The position numbers and the translations under genes were made by a program. A DNA stretch of 64,000 bases from Callipepla californica brunnescens (taxonomy: Eukaryota; Chordata; Aves; Galliformes; Odontophoridae): NCBI GenBank assembly GCA_023055505.1, contig JALIRH010000148.1:310001-374000 (forward strand), written 5' to 3'. The notes below the pieces were generated by a model. The model searched no databases. It saw nothing but the letters and a program-made list of their open reading frames with translations, and was not told where the DNA came from. Positions 1-10,593 of the stretch are shown here, in pieces (the stretch's first letter is position 1; the number at the start of each line of letters is the position of its first letter).

Positions 1-3000
1 CCATAGGGATCATTGGGCCATAGGAATCAACGGGGCCATAGGGATCAATGGAGCCATAGAACTCAATGAGGCCATCTAGATCAATGGGACCATAGGAATC
101 AATGGGGCCATAGGAATCATTGGGGCCATAGGAATCAATGGGGCCATAGGAATCAAAGGGGCCATAGAACTCAGTGGGGCTTAGGGATCAATGGGGCCAT
201 AGGAAACAATGACGCCATAGGAATAAATGGGGCCATAGGGATCAATGGGGCCATAGGGATAAATGGGGCCATAGGAATCAATGGGGCCATAGGGATCAAT
301 GGGGCCATCGGAATCAGTGAGGCCATAGGAATCAGTGGCGCCATAGGAATCAGTGAACCCATAGGGATCAATGGGGCCATAGGGATCAATGGGGCCAAAG
401 GAATCAATGAATCCATAGGGATCAGTGGGGCAATAGGAATCAATGGGGCCATAGAACTCAATGTGGCCATAGGAATCAATTAGGCCATAGGGATCTATTA
501 GGCCATAGAACTCAATGGGGCCATAGGAATCAATGTGGCCATAGAATTCAATAAGGCCATAACAATCAATGGGGCCATAGAAATCAATGTGGCCATAGGA
601 ATCAATTAGGCCATAGGGATCTATTAGGCCATAGAACTCAATGGGGCCATAGGAATCAATGTGGCCATAGAATTCAATAAGGCCATAACAATCAATGGGG
701 CCATAGAACTCAATGGGGCCATAGTAATCAATGGAGCCATAGAACTCAATGGGGCCACCGAACTCAATGGGGCCATAGGGATCAATGGGACCACAGGAAT
801 CAATGGGGCCATAGGAATCAATGGGGCCATAGGGATCAATAAGGCCATAGGAATTAATGGGGCCATAGGGATCAAAGGGCCATAGGGATTAATGGGGCCA
901 TAGCGATCATTGGGGACATAGGAATCAATTGGGCCATAGGAATCAGTGGGGCCATCGAACTCAGTGGGGTCATAGGGATCAATGGCGCCACAGGAATCAA
1001 TGGGGCCAAAGGAATCAATGGGACCATAGGGATCATTGGGCCATAGGAATCAACGGGGACATAGGAATAAATGGGGCCATAGAACTCAATGGCGCCATAG
1101 GGATCAATGGGATCGTAGGAATCAATGAAGTCATAGGGATCAATGGGACCATCGGAATCAGTGGGGCCATAGGAATCAGTGGGGCCATAGGGATCAATGT
1201 GGCCATAAAATTCAATAAGGCCATAACAATCAATGGGGCTATATGAATGAATGGGGCCATAGAACTCAATGTGGCCATAGGAATCAATGGAGCCATAGAA
1301 CTCAAAGGGGCCACCGAACTCAAAGGGGCCATAGGGATCAATGGGACCATAGGAATCAATGGGGCCATAGGAATCAAAGGGGCAATAGGGATCAATGTGG
1401 TCATAGGGATCAATGGGACCACAGGAATCAATGGGGCCATAGGAATCAATGAAGCCATAGAGATCAATAAGGACATAGGAATTAATGGGGCCATAGGGAT
1501 CAATGGGGCCATAGGGATCAATGGGGCCACAGGAATCAATGGGGCCAAAGGAATCAATGGGACCATAGGGATCATTGGGCCATAGGAATCAACGGGGCCA
1601 TAGGGATCAATGGGGCCATAGAACTCAATGGGGCCATAGGGATCAATGGGGCCATAGAAATCAATTGAACCATAGGAATCAATGGGGCCATAGGAATCAG
1701 TGGGGCCATAGGAATCAATGGGGCCATAGAACTCAATGGGGCCAAAGGAATAAATGGGGCCATAGGGATCAATGGGGCCATAGGGATCTTTGGGGACATA
1801 GGAATCAATGGAGCCATAGGAATCAGTGGGGCCATAGAACTCAGTGGGGTCATAGGGATCAATGGGTCCACAGGAATCAATGGGGCCAAAGGAATCAATG
1901 GGACCATAGGGATCATTGGGCCATAGGAATCAACGGGGCCATAGGGATCAATGGGGCCATAGAACTCAATGAGGCCATAGGGATCAATGGGACCATAGGA
2001 ATCAATGGGGCCATAGGAATCAGTGGGGCATAGGTATCAATGGGGCCATAGGAATCAATGACGCCATAAAAATAAATGGGGCCATAGGAATCAATGGGGC
2101 CATATGGATCAAAGGGGCAATAGGAATCAATGGTGCCATAGAACTCAATGTGGCCATAGGGATCAATGGGGACATAGGGATCAGTGGGGCCATAGGGATC
2201 AATGGGGCCATAGGGATCAATGGGACCTTAGGGATCAATGGGCCATAGGAATCAGTGGGGCCTCTGAACTCAGTGGGGCCATACGGATCGATGGGGCTAT
2301 AGGGGTCAATGGGGCCATAGGAATCAATGGGGCCATAGGGATCAATGGGGACATAGGAATCAATGGGGCCAAAGGAATCAATGGGCCCATAGGGATCATT
2401 GGGCCATAGGAATCAACGGGGCCATAGGAATAAATGGGGCCATAGAACTCAATGGGGCCATAGGGATCAATGGGACATAAGGAATCAATGGGGCCATAGG
2501 GATCAATGGGACCATCGGAATCAGTGGGGCCATGGGAATCAGTGGGGCCATGGGAATCAGTGGGGCCATAGGAATCAGTGGGGTCATAGAAATCAGTGGG
2601 GCCATAGGGATCAATGGGGCCATAGGGATCAATGGGGCCATAGGAATCAATGGGGCCATAGGGATCAATTAGGCCATAGAACTCAATGGGGCCATAGGAA
2701 TCAATGTGGCCATAGAATTCAATGGGGCCTCCGAACTCAATGGAGCCATAGGGATCAATGGGACCACAGGAATCAATGGGGCCATAGGAATCAAAGGGGC
2801 CATAGGGATCAATAAGGCCATAGGAATTAATGGGGCCATAGGGATCAATGGGGCCATAGGGATCAATGGGGCCATAGGGATCATTGGGGACATAGGAATC
2901 AATGGGACCATAGGGATCATTGGGCCATAGGAATCGACGGGGCCATAGGGATCAATGGGGCCACAGAACTCAAAGGGGCCAGAGGGATCAATGGGACCAT

Positions 3001-5210
3001 AGGAATCAGTGGGGCCATAGGAATCAAAGGGGCCATAGAACTCAGTGGGGCATAGGGATCAATGGGGCCATAGGAATCAATGGGGCCATAGGAAAAAATG
3101 GGGCCATAGGGATCAATGGGGCCATAGGGATCAATGGGGCCATAGGAATCAATGGGGCCATAGGGATCAATGGGGCCATCGGAATCAGTGGGGCCATAGG
3201 AATCAGTGGGGCCATAGGAATCAGTGAAGCCATAGGGATCAATGGGGCCATAGGGATCAATGGGGCCATAGGAATCAATGGGGCCATTGGGATCAATGCG
3301 GCCTTAGAACTCAATGGGGCCATAGGGATCAATGGGGCCATAGAACTCAATGATGTCATAAGAATCAATGGGGCCATAGAACTCAATGGGGCCATAGGGA
3401 TCAAAGGGGCCATAGGAATCAATGGAGCCATAGAACTCAATGGAGCCATAGAACTCAAAGGGGCCATAGGTATCAATGGGGCCATAGGGATCATTGGGCC
3501 ATAGGAATCAATGGGGCCATAGGGATCAACGGGGCCATAGGGATCAACGGGGCCATAGGGATCAATGGGGCCATAGGGATCAATGGGGCCATATGAGGCC
3601 ATAGAACTCAATGGGGCCATAGAAATCTATGGGGCCATAAAAATCAATGGGGCCACATGAATCAATGGGGCCATAGGAATCAAAGGGACCATAGGGATCA
3701 ATGGGGACATAGGAATCAATGGGATCATAGGAATCAATGGGGCCACAGCGATCAATAAATCCATAGGGATCAATGGGGCCACAGGAATCAATGGGGCCAT
3801 AGGAATCAATGGGGCCATAGGAATCAAAGGGGCCATAGGGATCAATGCGGCCTTAGAACTCAGTAAGGCCTTAGGGATCAAATGGGCCCTAGGGATCAAT
3901 GGGGCCATAGGAATCAATGGGGCCACAGGGATCAATGGGGCCAGAGGGATCAATGGGGCCAGAGGGATCAATGGGGCCATTGAACTCAATGGGGCCGCAG
4001 GAATCAATGGGGCCAGAGGGATCAATGGTGCCACAGCGATCAATGGAGTCATAGGGATCAATGGGGCCTTCGGGATCAATGGGGCCATCGGGATCAATGG
4101 GGCCATAGTAATCAATGGGGCCACAGCGATCAATGGAGCCATAGAGATCAATGGGGCCATAGGGATCAATTAGGCCATAGGGATCAATGGGGCCATAGGA
4201 ATCAATGTGGCCATAGAATTCAATAAGGCCATAACAATCAATGGGGCCATAGAACTCAATGGGGCCATAGGAATCAATGGAGCCATAGAACTCAATGGAG
4301 CCACCGAACTCAATGGGGCCATAGGGATCAATGGGACCACAGGAATCAATGGGGCCTTAGGAATCAATGGGACCATAGAACTCAGAGAGGCCATAGGAAT
4401 AAATGAAACCATAGGAATCAATGGGGCCATAGGAATCAATGGGGCCTTAGGGATCAATGGAGCCATAGGGATCAATGGGGCCATAGGAATCAATAGAGCC
4501 ATAGGGATCAATAAGGCCTTACGGATCAATGGGGACATAGGGATCAATGGGGCCATAGGGATCAATAAGGCCATAGGAATTAATGGGGCCATAGGGATCA
4601 ATGGGGCCATAGGGATCAATGGGGCCATAGGGATCAATGGGGACATAGGAATCAATGGGGCCATAGGAATCAGTGGGTCCATAGAACTCAGTGGGGTCAT
4701 AGGGATCAATGGGGCCACAGGAATCAGTGGGGCCAAAGGAATCAATGGGACCATAGGGATCATTGGGCCATAGGAATCAATGGGGCCATAGGGATCAATG
4801 GGACCATCGGAATCAGTGGGGCCATAGGAATCAGTGGGGCCATAGGAATCAGTGGGGCCATAGGAATCAGTGGGGCCATAGGGATCAATGGGGCCATAGG
4901 GATCAATGGGGCCATAGGAATCAATGGGGCCATAGGGATCAAGTAGGCCATAGGGATCAATTAGGCCATAGAACTCAATGGGGCCATAGGGATCAATGGA
5001 GCCATAGAACTCAATGGGGCCACCGAACTCAATGGGGCCATAGGGATCAATGGGACCACAGGAATCAATGAGGCCATAGGAATCAATGGGGCCATAGGGA
5101 TCAATGGGAACACAGGAATCAATGGGGCCATAGGAATCAATGGGGCCACAGGGATCAATGGAGCCATAGGGATCAATGGGGCCATAGGAATCAATGGAGC
5201 CATAGAACTC
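1..5210. repeat. 18-bp minisatellite array (GGGGCCATAGGRATCAAT)
   Basis: The whole stretch is built from head-to-tail units of about 18 bp. The second half of the unit alternates between three main forms: ATAGGGATCAAT, ATAGGAATCAAT and ATAGAACTCAAT. The array is already running at base 1, so its left end is outside the window. It stops at 5210, directly against the 5' LTR. Since 18 is divisible by 3, six-residue repeats (GAIGIN, GHRNQW, and PLIPMA on the other strand) stay open over long distances on both strands. None of these has a start context, codon bias or domain suggesting a gene. A 17-bp unit (around GATCATTGGGCC) recurs at 8, 1031, 1570, 1911, 2394, 2915, 3490 and 4758 and marks a higher-order period. 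Confidence 0.97.
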
Positions 5211-5768
5211 TGTCATGGTTTTATGATTTTTGGTACTGGTATTCCACATCATAACATCATGTATTGCATTAAGAGTTAAAGAGCTAATACTCCAGCTCCA
5301 TAGATCATTGATAATTCCAGGTATACCTGCCTCAGAAGAGAAGAGGAACTACATTCCCCAGAGGACTTTGCAATGCTTTGTATTTTTACGTGTTTTCCGC
5401 TCAGAGGGAACAGATAAAAACCCTCAGCGGTCACGGGACACTCTCTTTCCTTCGGGATCGGCGCAGCAGTGGGTGCTCGCTGCCGTCTCGCCTTCAGCGT
5501 TAGCGTAAGGCCTTCGGTTTATCAGACACTCTCTCTTGCTCATTCATTAGCCTCAATTCCAATTATATTGTATTATATTCTGTTATTTTGCTTTCTGATA
5601 TTTTATTTAGTAAACTAGCCTTCCTCCTCAGATCGTTGCTGCTGTTTTGTTTCTGGGCCCATCTCCCTTTTCCCTTTTTTCCTTGTCCTTTCCTGGGGCG
5701 TGGGTCCGTGGCTCCCCCACACCAATCGTCACGGAACCGGGCCGATCCAGCCCAGTAAACCGTTGACA
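5211..5768 (+). repeat. 5' LTR of the ERV-L provirus
   Basis: Begins TGTCATGG and ends TTGACA, giving the short inverted ends TGTCA/TGACA. It aligns along its whole length with 11726-12300, differing by scattered substitutions and small indels (for example a shorter segment after TTGCTCATT). A TATA-like AGATAAAAA lies at about 5412-5420 and an AGTAAA poly(A)-signal-like hexamer at about 5609. This suggests U3-R-U5 boundaries, but I cannot place them exactly. Confidence 0.93.
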
Positions 5769-5772
5769 TTTT

Positions 5773-5790
5773 TGGCGCCCAACATGGGGC
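5773..5790 (+). other. Primer binding site, tRNA-Lys type
   Basis: TGGCGCCCAACATGGGGC starts four bases after the 5' LTR. It matches the 3' end of the tRNA-Lys(1,2) class with one mismatch (A where G is expected in AACGTGG). This is the site where reverse transcription would be primed. A lysine primer is unusual next to an ERV-L type pol, whose namesake family uses leucine tRNA. Confidence 0.85.
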
Positions 5791-5981
5791 AATAGAGCTG
5801 CCTTAGCCGGGCAGAGACATACTCTTAGAGTGAATCTCTGTCTCTTGCTAGCAAGCTTATCTGTATTGCAGGTGCTGTACGGCTTAACACGGCCTTGAAG
5901 CCTGGGCGTACTGCCAGCTGTTCTGGGATATTTGTCAGCTTTTTTGGGTGCTGCTAGCTTGTTTAAGTAAAAAAAAAAAAA

Positions 5982-6422
5982 ATGCTCTTGCTTTTTAAGC
6001 TGCTCTTAAAGGGGCTGCATTTCATGGTTTCTTCCCTTGTAATGCTCAGAATATACTGGGACTTAATTAAGTTTGACAGTCTGATCTATGTAGCTTGGTC
6101 TGTATATGATAAACTAAAAACACTGATGGAAATACCTACCTGGCTTTTGTATATGATGGGGCATTCAGTTCCAGAGGGAGCAACCCCAGGTGGAGTTGTT
6201 AATTCTACGGAACTCATGATTTTTAAACCGGCTCCTGGCCTCTCCTTTGAATTCATTAGGCATTTTCTGAATGCTCATCCAATGCTCGTAATGATTGTGG
6301 TGTCAGTCTCCCTGAATGTACTCTTTATCGGTATCTATATTTATAATATTTTGAGAAAGCCTTCCCCAGAGCCAGAGAATAGTGACTGGCAGGGAGTTTG
6401 GAGGGACTTAGGAGAGACTTGA
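5982..6422 (+). CDS. Hydrophobic leader ORF at the 5' end of gag
   Basis: A 146-codon open frame begins just after an A-run in the leader, 191 bases past the primer site. Residues 1-22 are strongly hydrophobic. Residues 74-76 form an N-glycosylation sequon (NST). Residues about 101-123 (MLVMIVVSVSL...) form a clear membrane-spanning segment followed by RK. The TGA at 6420 and a TAA at 6540 lie in the same frame as sequence that runs into the gag coiled coil (to about 6640, where the frame changes). It may therefore be either a separate upstream ORF or the broken N-terminus of gag. I recognise no homologue. The predicted topology is hydrophobic N-terminus, possible lumenal segment with sequon, transmembrane helix, then a coiled coil. 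That is unexpected for a capsid precursor. Confidence 0.6.
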   Translation: MLLLFKLLLKGLHFMVSSLVMLRIYWDLIKFDSLIYVAWSVYDKLKTLMEIPTWLLYMMGHSVPEGATPGGVVNSTELMIFKPAPGLSFEFIRHFLNAHPMLVMIVVSVSLNVLFIGIYIYNILRKPSPEPENSDWQGVWRDLGET

Positions 6423-8278
6423 GAGAAGTGGTCATCACCGCTGTCATGGGACTTTTCTCCTGAACACCTGCAAGATCCTGAGAACCTAAGCAGATATCTG
6501 AGACAGGGATGTTATGGCTCAGACAGATCTGAGGAGGCTTAAATTATTTGGGGTCTGGCTTATGCTTACCGGGCCTTATTCAATACTATTCCAGAGAGGC
6601 TTAGAGTTTTTGAAATAGAGCGAGAGAGTCTCCGAGCTGAGACAGTCTCCAAATTGAGAAAGACAGTCTTTTAGCTGACAATCAGACCCTCCAGACCGAG
6701 AGAGATACCCTCCAGACCGAGAGAGACGCCCTCCGGTCTCAACATGATGCTCTCCAATCCAACATGGACGCCCTCCAGACCGAGAGAGACGCCCTCCAGA
6801 CCGAAAGAGACATACTCCAATCCGAGAGAGACGCCCTCCAGTCTCAACATGATGCCCTCCAATCCAAACTCAATAGCCCTCAGTCTCAACAAGATGCCCT
6901 CCAATCTGAGCGAGATGCCCTCCAATCTGAATTAGATGCCCTCCAATCTGAGCGAGACTCCCTCCAAACTGAGCAAGATGCCTACCAATTTACATTACTC
7001 CGTTTCCAAAATGAACTAATCCATGTTCGGGCTCAACAAGTCAGGCTCCAAGGTGAACTAAATTTTGTCACAGCTGAACGAGATGGACTTCGAGCCGAGC
7101 TAGAGAAGATGATCATTAATTCTAACCAATATGATCAACCACAGGTGACACCAGAATTGATGTCAGTTGCCCCTGTAAGAGGGCGGAAAATGAAAAAAGT
7201 CTCGATGCCCTTAACAGAGAAGAAAGAGGAGGAGCTGAGAGTGGAAGAAGCAGATTCTGAAAGGGAAGAGGACAAAGTAGAGGAATCAGACGCTGCAAGA
7301 GAAGAGGAGAAAATAGGTCCAGAGAGGTTGTTTAAGACTTCAGGCTTTCCATTAGGAGGGCTGAGACACCCCACAAGATTACGGTCACCAACACCTAGGA
7401 GGGCAATGAGTCCTGATAGAGTAGAAGATGAAAGAGAGGTTATTACCAATGTTACTCGACCTATGAAAATGAATGAAATTCGAAGTTTGAGAAAAGACTT
7501 TACACGCCACGCAAATGAACCTATTGTCACCTGGTTACTACGCTGTTGGGACAGTGGGGCCAACAGTGTGTGGCTAGATGGTAACGAAGCTCGCCAATTG
7601 GGTAGCATTGCCAGGGACTCTGCCATTGACAGAGGCATTAGTACATGCCACAATAGACCCTTCACTCTCTGGAAGCGGATGCTGATATCCGTGAAAGAAA
7701 AATACCCCTTCAGAGATGATCTGTTGCCTGAGAAAAAGAAATGGTCTGATATGGAAAAAGGCATAAATTATTTGAGAGAATATGCTGTAGTGGAAATGTT
7801 ACATGACCCTGCATTCATTCATGATGAACCAGACCAAGAGCATGATCCTGAGAGAATCAGGTGTACACCAGTTATGTGGCGTATATTCACAAGGACTGCA
7901 CCAGACAGGTATGCCAGTACATTAGCAGCAATGTATGGCAGAAGACAAAGAAGACCCCTTATAAATGACCTGATTAACAGACTTCAAGACATTGAGTTAC
8001 ATTTAACTCCTCTACGAGCTTACGTTTCAGCCTTTGCAAAGGTAACCGAAAGACTGGATAGAATGGAGAGCAATCAAGAAGATATAATGGACGAACTGGC
8101 TATGCTTAATTCTGATGAAACTGATGGATCTGATGAGAACGAGGATTCCCAAAACAGCAACATCTTAGCTATCAAAAGAGGACGTTCTCCTGCTCGAAGA
8201 AGTGTCAACAGTAAAACTATATCACGTACTGCCCTGTGGCGTTACCTACGTGACCAGGGGAAAGATATGAAGAAGTGA
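6423..8278 (+). pseudogene. gag: gag (broken): coiled-coil plus capsid-like region
   Basis: Structural polyprotein of the provirus. From 6423 to about 6640 the frame of the leader ORF continues through a TAA at 6540. At about 6640 the reading frame changes, consistent with a small deletion inside the heptad array, and stays open to TGA 8276-8278. From about 6683 to 6985 it encodes tandem heptads (ERDALQS type), a long parallel coiled coil. Around 7470-7700 there is a capsid-like segment with RSLRKDFTRHANEPIVTWLL and an acidic stretch before it. The C-terminus is basic (KRGRSPARRS), with no CCHC zinc knuckle. That is reminiscent of GR-rich nucleic-acid binding ends of spuma-like Gag. The longest uninterrupted frame from an ATG starts at 6764, but this Met is internal to the heptads and probably not the true start. 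Confidence 0.8.
6683..6985 (+). repeat. 21-bp coding minisatellite inside gag (heptad repeats)
   Basis: About 14 tandem copies of a 21-bp unit close to GAGAGAGACGCCCTCCAGAC. Each copy encodes one seven-residue heptad with Leu at a constant position. The DNA-level similarity between units (several nearly identical) shows that the coiled coil grew by tandem duplication rather than by convergent codon choice. Confidence 0.85.
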
Positions 8279-8467
8279 CATAAGAAACCCACTTCTGCCC
8301 TTCAGGCACGTGTAAAACAGTTACAAAATAGGTCAACCACCAGGGTGAACTTCTCCAAGAAGGTGACTGCTCCAGTGATTGCCGGATATGGCAGTAGCCG
8401 TAGAGTCAACAGAGGTAACATATAGAGGGGCCCTGCCCCCAGCCAGGGGGGGGAAAGGGATAACAGA
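8279..8467 (+). promoter_or_regulatory. gag-pro junction with TAG stop and GC-rich hairpin
   Basis: Gag and protease-pol are in the same reading frame. After the TGA at 8276 the frame is open to a TAG at 8423-8425. The bases right after the TAG can fold into a strong hairpin: GCCCCC, a short loop AGCCA, then a run of eight G (8435-8453). Same-frame gag and pol separated by UAG plus a 3' structure is the arrangement used by readthrough retroviruses. I infer that the TAG could be the original gag stop and the TGA at 8276 a later mutation, but the reverse is possible. Confidence 0.45.
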
Positions 8468-10351
8468 GTGTATTGGACTGTGTGGATTCGATGGCCTGGC
8501 ACATCAGAACCACAAAAATATAAGGCATTGGTGGACACTGGTGCACAGTGCACTCTAATGCCCTCAAGTCACCAAGGGACAGAATTAATCTATATTTCTG
8601 GGGTGACTGGGGGTTCCCAAGAACTGACCAAGTTGGAGGCTGAAATAAGTCTCACTGGTAAAGACTGGCAAAAACATTCTATTGTGACTGGCCCAGGGGC
8701 TCCATGTATACTTGGTATTGATTACCTCAAAAGGGGATATTTTAAGGATCCCAAAGGGTATCGATGGGCTTTTGGAATAGCTGCTGTGGGCGCAGATAAC
8801 ACTAAGCAGCTGTCTGCTTTGCCTGGCCTGTCAGAAGATCCGTCTGCTGTGGGGTTGCTACAAGTGGAGGAGCAACAGGTACCAATTGCTACAAAAACGG
8901 TGCACAGACGGCAGTACCGCACCAACAGGGATTCCTTGCTCCCCATTCATAACCTGATTCGTCAGCTAGAGAGCCAGGGAGTGATCAGCAAAACTCACTC
9001 CCCGTTTAACAGCCCCATATGATCAGTGCGTATAGCCAGTGGAGAATGGATGTTGACGGTAGATTACCGTGGCCTGAATGAAGTCACACCTCCACTGAGT
9101 GCTGCTGTGCCGGACATGCTTCAACTCCAGTATGAACTGGAGTCAAAAGCAGCCAAGTGGTATGCCACCATTGACATTGCCAATGCCTTCTTTTCAATTC
9201 CTCTGGCCACAGAATGCAGGCCGCAGTTTGCCTTCACCTGGAGAGGCATTCAGTACACCTGGAACCATTTGCCCCAGGGGTGGAAGCACAGCCCAACCAT
9301 TTGCCATGGGTTGATCCAAACTGCATTGGAACAGGGCGGTGCTCCTGAGCACTTACAATACATTGATGACATCATTGTGTGGGGCAATACAGCAGGGGAA
9401 GTTTTCAAGAAAGGAGAGAGAATAATCCAGATCCTCCTGCGAGCTGGCTTCGCTATTAAACGAAGCAAAGTAAAAGGGCCTGCACAGGAAATTCAATTCC
9501 TAGGAATAAAGTGGCAAGACGGACGTCATCACATCCCAACAGATGTGATTGACAAAATCATTGCTATGTCTCCACCCACCAGTAAGACAGAGACCCAAGC
9601 TTTTCTGGGTGTAGTGGGCTTTTGGAGAATGCATGTTCCAAACTACAGTCTCATTGTGAGCCCTCTCTTTCGGGTGACACGGAAGAAGAATGATTTTGTA
9701 TGGGGCCCTGAGCAGCAGCAGGCTTTTGAGCAAATGAAGCAGGAGATAGCCCGTGCCGTGGCCCTGGGGCCAGTGCGGACGGGACAGGATGTAAAGGACA
9801 TCCTCTACACTGCTGCTGGAAAGGAAGGTCCCACTTGGAGTTTGTGGCAAAGAGCTTCTGGAGAGACCCGAGGCCGACCCCTTGGTTTCTGGAGTCGAGC
9901 ATACAGGGGGTCTGAGGAGCGCTACACTCCAACTGAGAAGGAGATCTTAGCCACGTACGAGGGGGTTCGAGCTGCTTCTGAAGTAACAGGTACTGAAACG
10001 CAGCTCCTTCTGGCACCTCGACTGCCAGTGCTGAATTGGATGTTTAAAGGAACAGTTCCCTCTACCCATCATGCTACTGATGCCACTTGGAGTAAGTGGA
10101 TTGCGCTGATTACACAGCGAGCTCGGATGGGGAACCCCAACCGTTCAGGAATCCTGGAGGTGATCATGGACTGGCCTGAAGGTAAAAAGTTTGGAACAAC
10201 ACCCGCAGAGGAGACATCACGTGCTAAAGAGGCCCCACCATATAATGAACTAACAGACAATGAAAAGAGATACGCCCTGTTCACAGATGGATCATGTCGT
10301 ATTGTGGGAAAGCACCGCAGATGGAAATCTGCAGTGTGGAGCCCCACATGA
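8426..10351 (+). pseudogene. pol: pol part 1 (broken): protease, reverse transcriptase, start of RNase H
   Basis: The aspartic protease is marked by LVDTGAQCTL at about 8530-8560 and ILGIDYL at about 8708. Reverse transcriptase follows, with VDYRGLNEVTPP (about 9058), the fingers and palm motif LPQGWKHSPTICHG (about 9268), the catalytic QYIDDIIVWG (about 9355) and FLGIKWQ (about 9500). The RT-RNase H connection contains QAFLGVVGFWRMHVPNY. RNase H starts with LFTDGS at about 10280, whose Asp is the first metal ligand. The YIDD form and the surrounding motifs match ERV-L type pol. Two in-frame stops break it: TGA 9020-9022 just before the RT core and TGA 10349-10351 inside RNase H. The frame is the same on both sides of each stop, so they are point mutations rather than gene ends. 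Confidence 0.9.
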
Positions 10352-10593
10352 CGAGTTGCAGAGGCCACTGAAGGAAAAGGAGAATCAAGTCAATTTGCAG
10401 AGGTAAAGGCTGTCCAACTGGCCTTAGATATTGCTGAACGTGAGAGGTGGCCAGTGCTTTATCTTTACACTGACTCATGGATGGTGGCAAATGCCTTATG
10501 GGGGTGGTTACAGCAATGGGAACAAAATGGCTGGCAACGGAGGGGTAAACATATTTGGGCTGCTGAACTGTGGAAAGATATTGCTGCCGGGTA
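10352..10593 (+). pseudogene. pol: pol part 2: RNase H middle
   Basis: Continues the RNase H domain after the TGA at 10349 in the same frame. It carries the catalytic Glu context QFAEVKAVQLAL and the catalytic Asp in LYTDSWMVANAL (about 10466). It ends at TAA 10591. The next part of the domain (VRHVDAHVPKS) lies in another frame, so a frameshift sits at about 10590. Confidence 0.85.

Noticed and set aside
171..5252. Many long open frames on both strands with MAPLIPMA, GHRNQWGH or GAIGING repeats
   Set aside because: They are translations of the 18-bp minisatellite, whose unit is a multiple of three. No start context, domain or non-repeat sequence supports a gene.
5230..5508. A 92-codon ORF in the 5' LTR, also present in the 3' LTR at 11745-12023
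   Set aside because: The LTRs are near-identical copies, so a shared ORF is expected. It crosses the TATA-like and transcription start region, and the peptide resembles nothing I know.
7135..7764. A 209-codon minus-strand ORF opposite gag
   Set aside because: Shadow of the gag reading frame. Serine/leucine-rich antisense composition, no domain.
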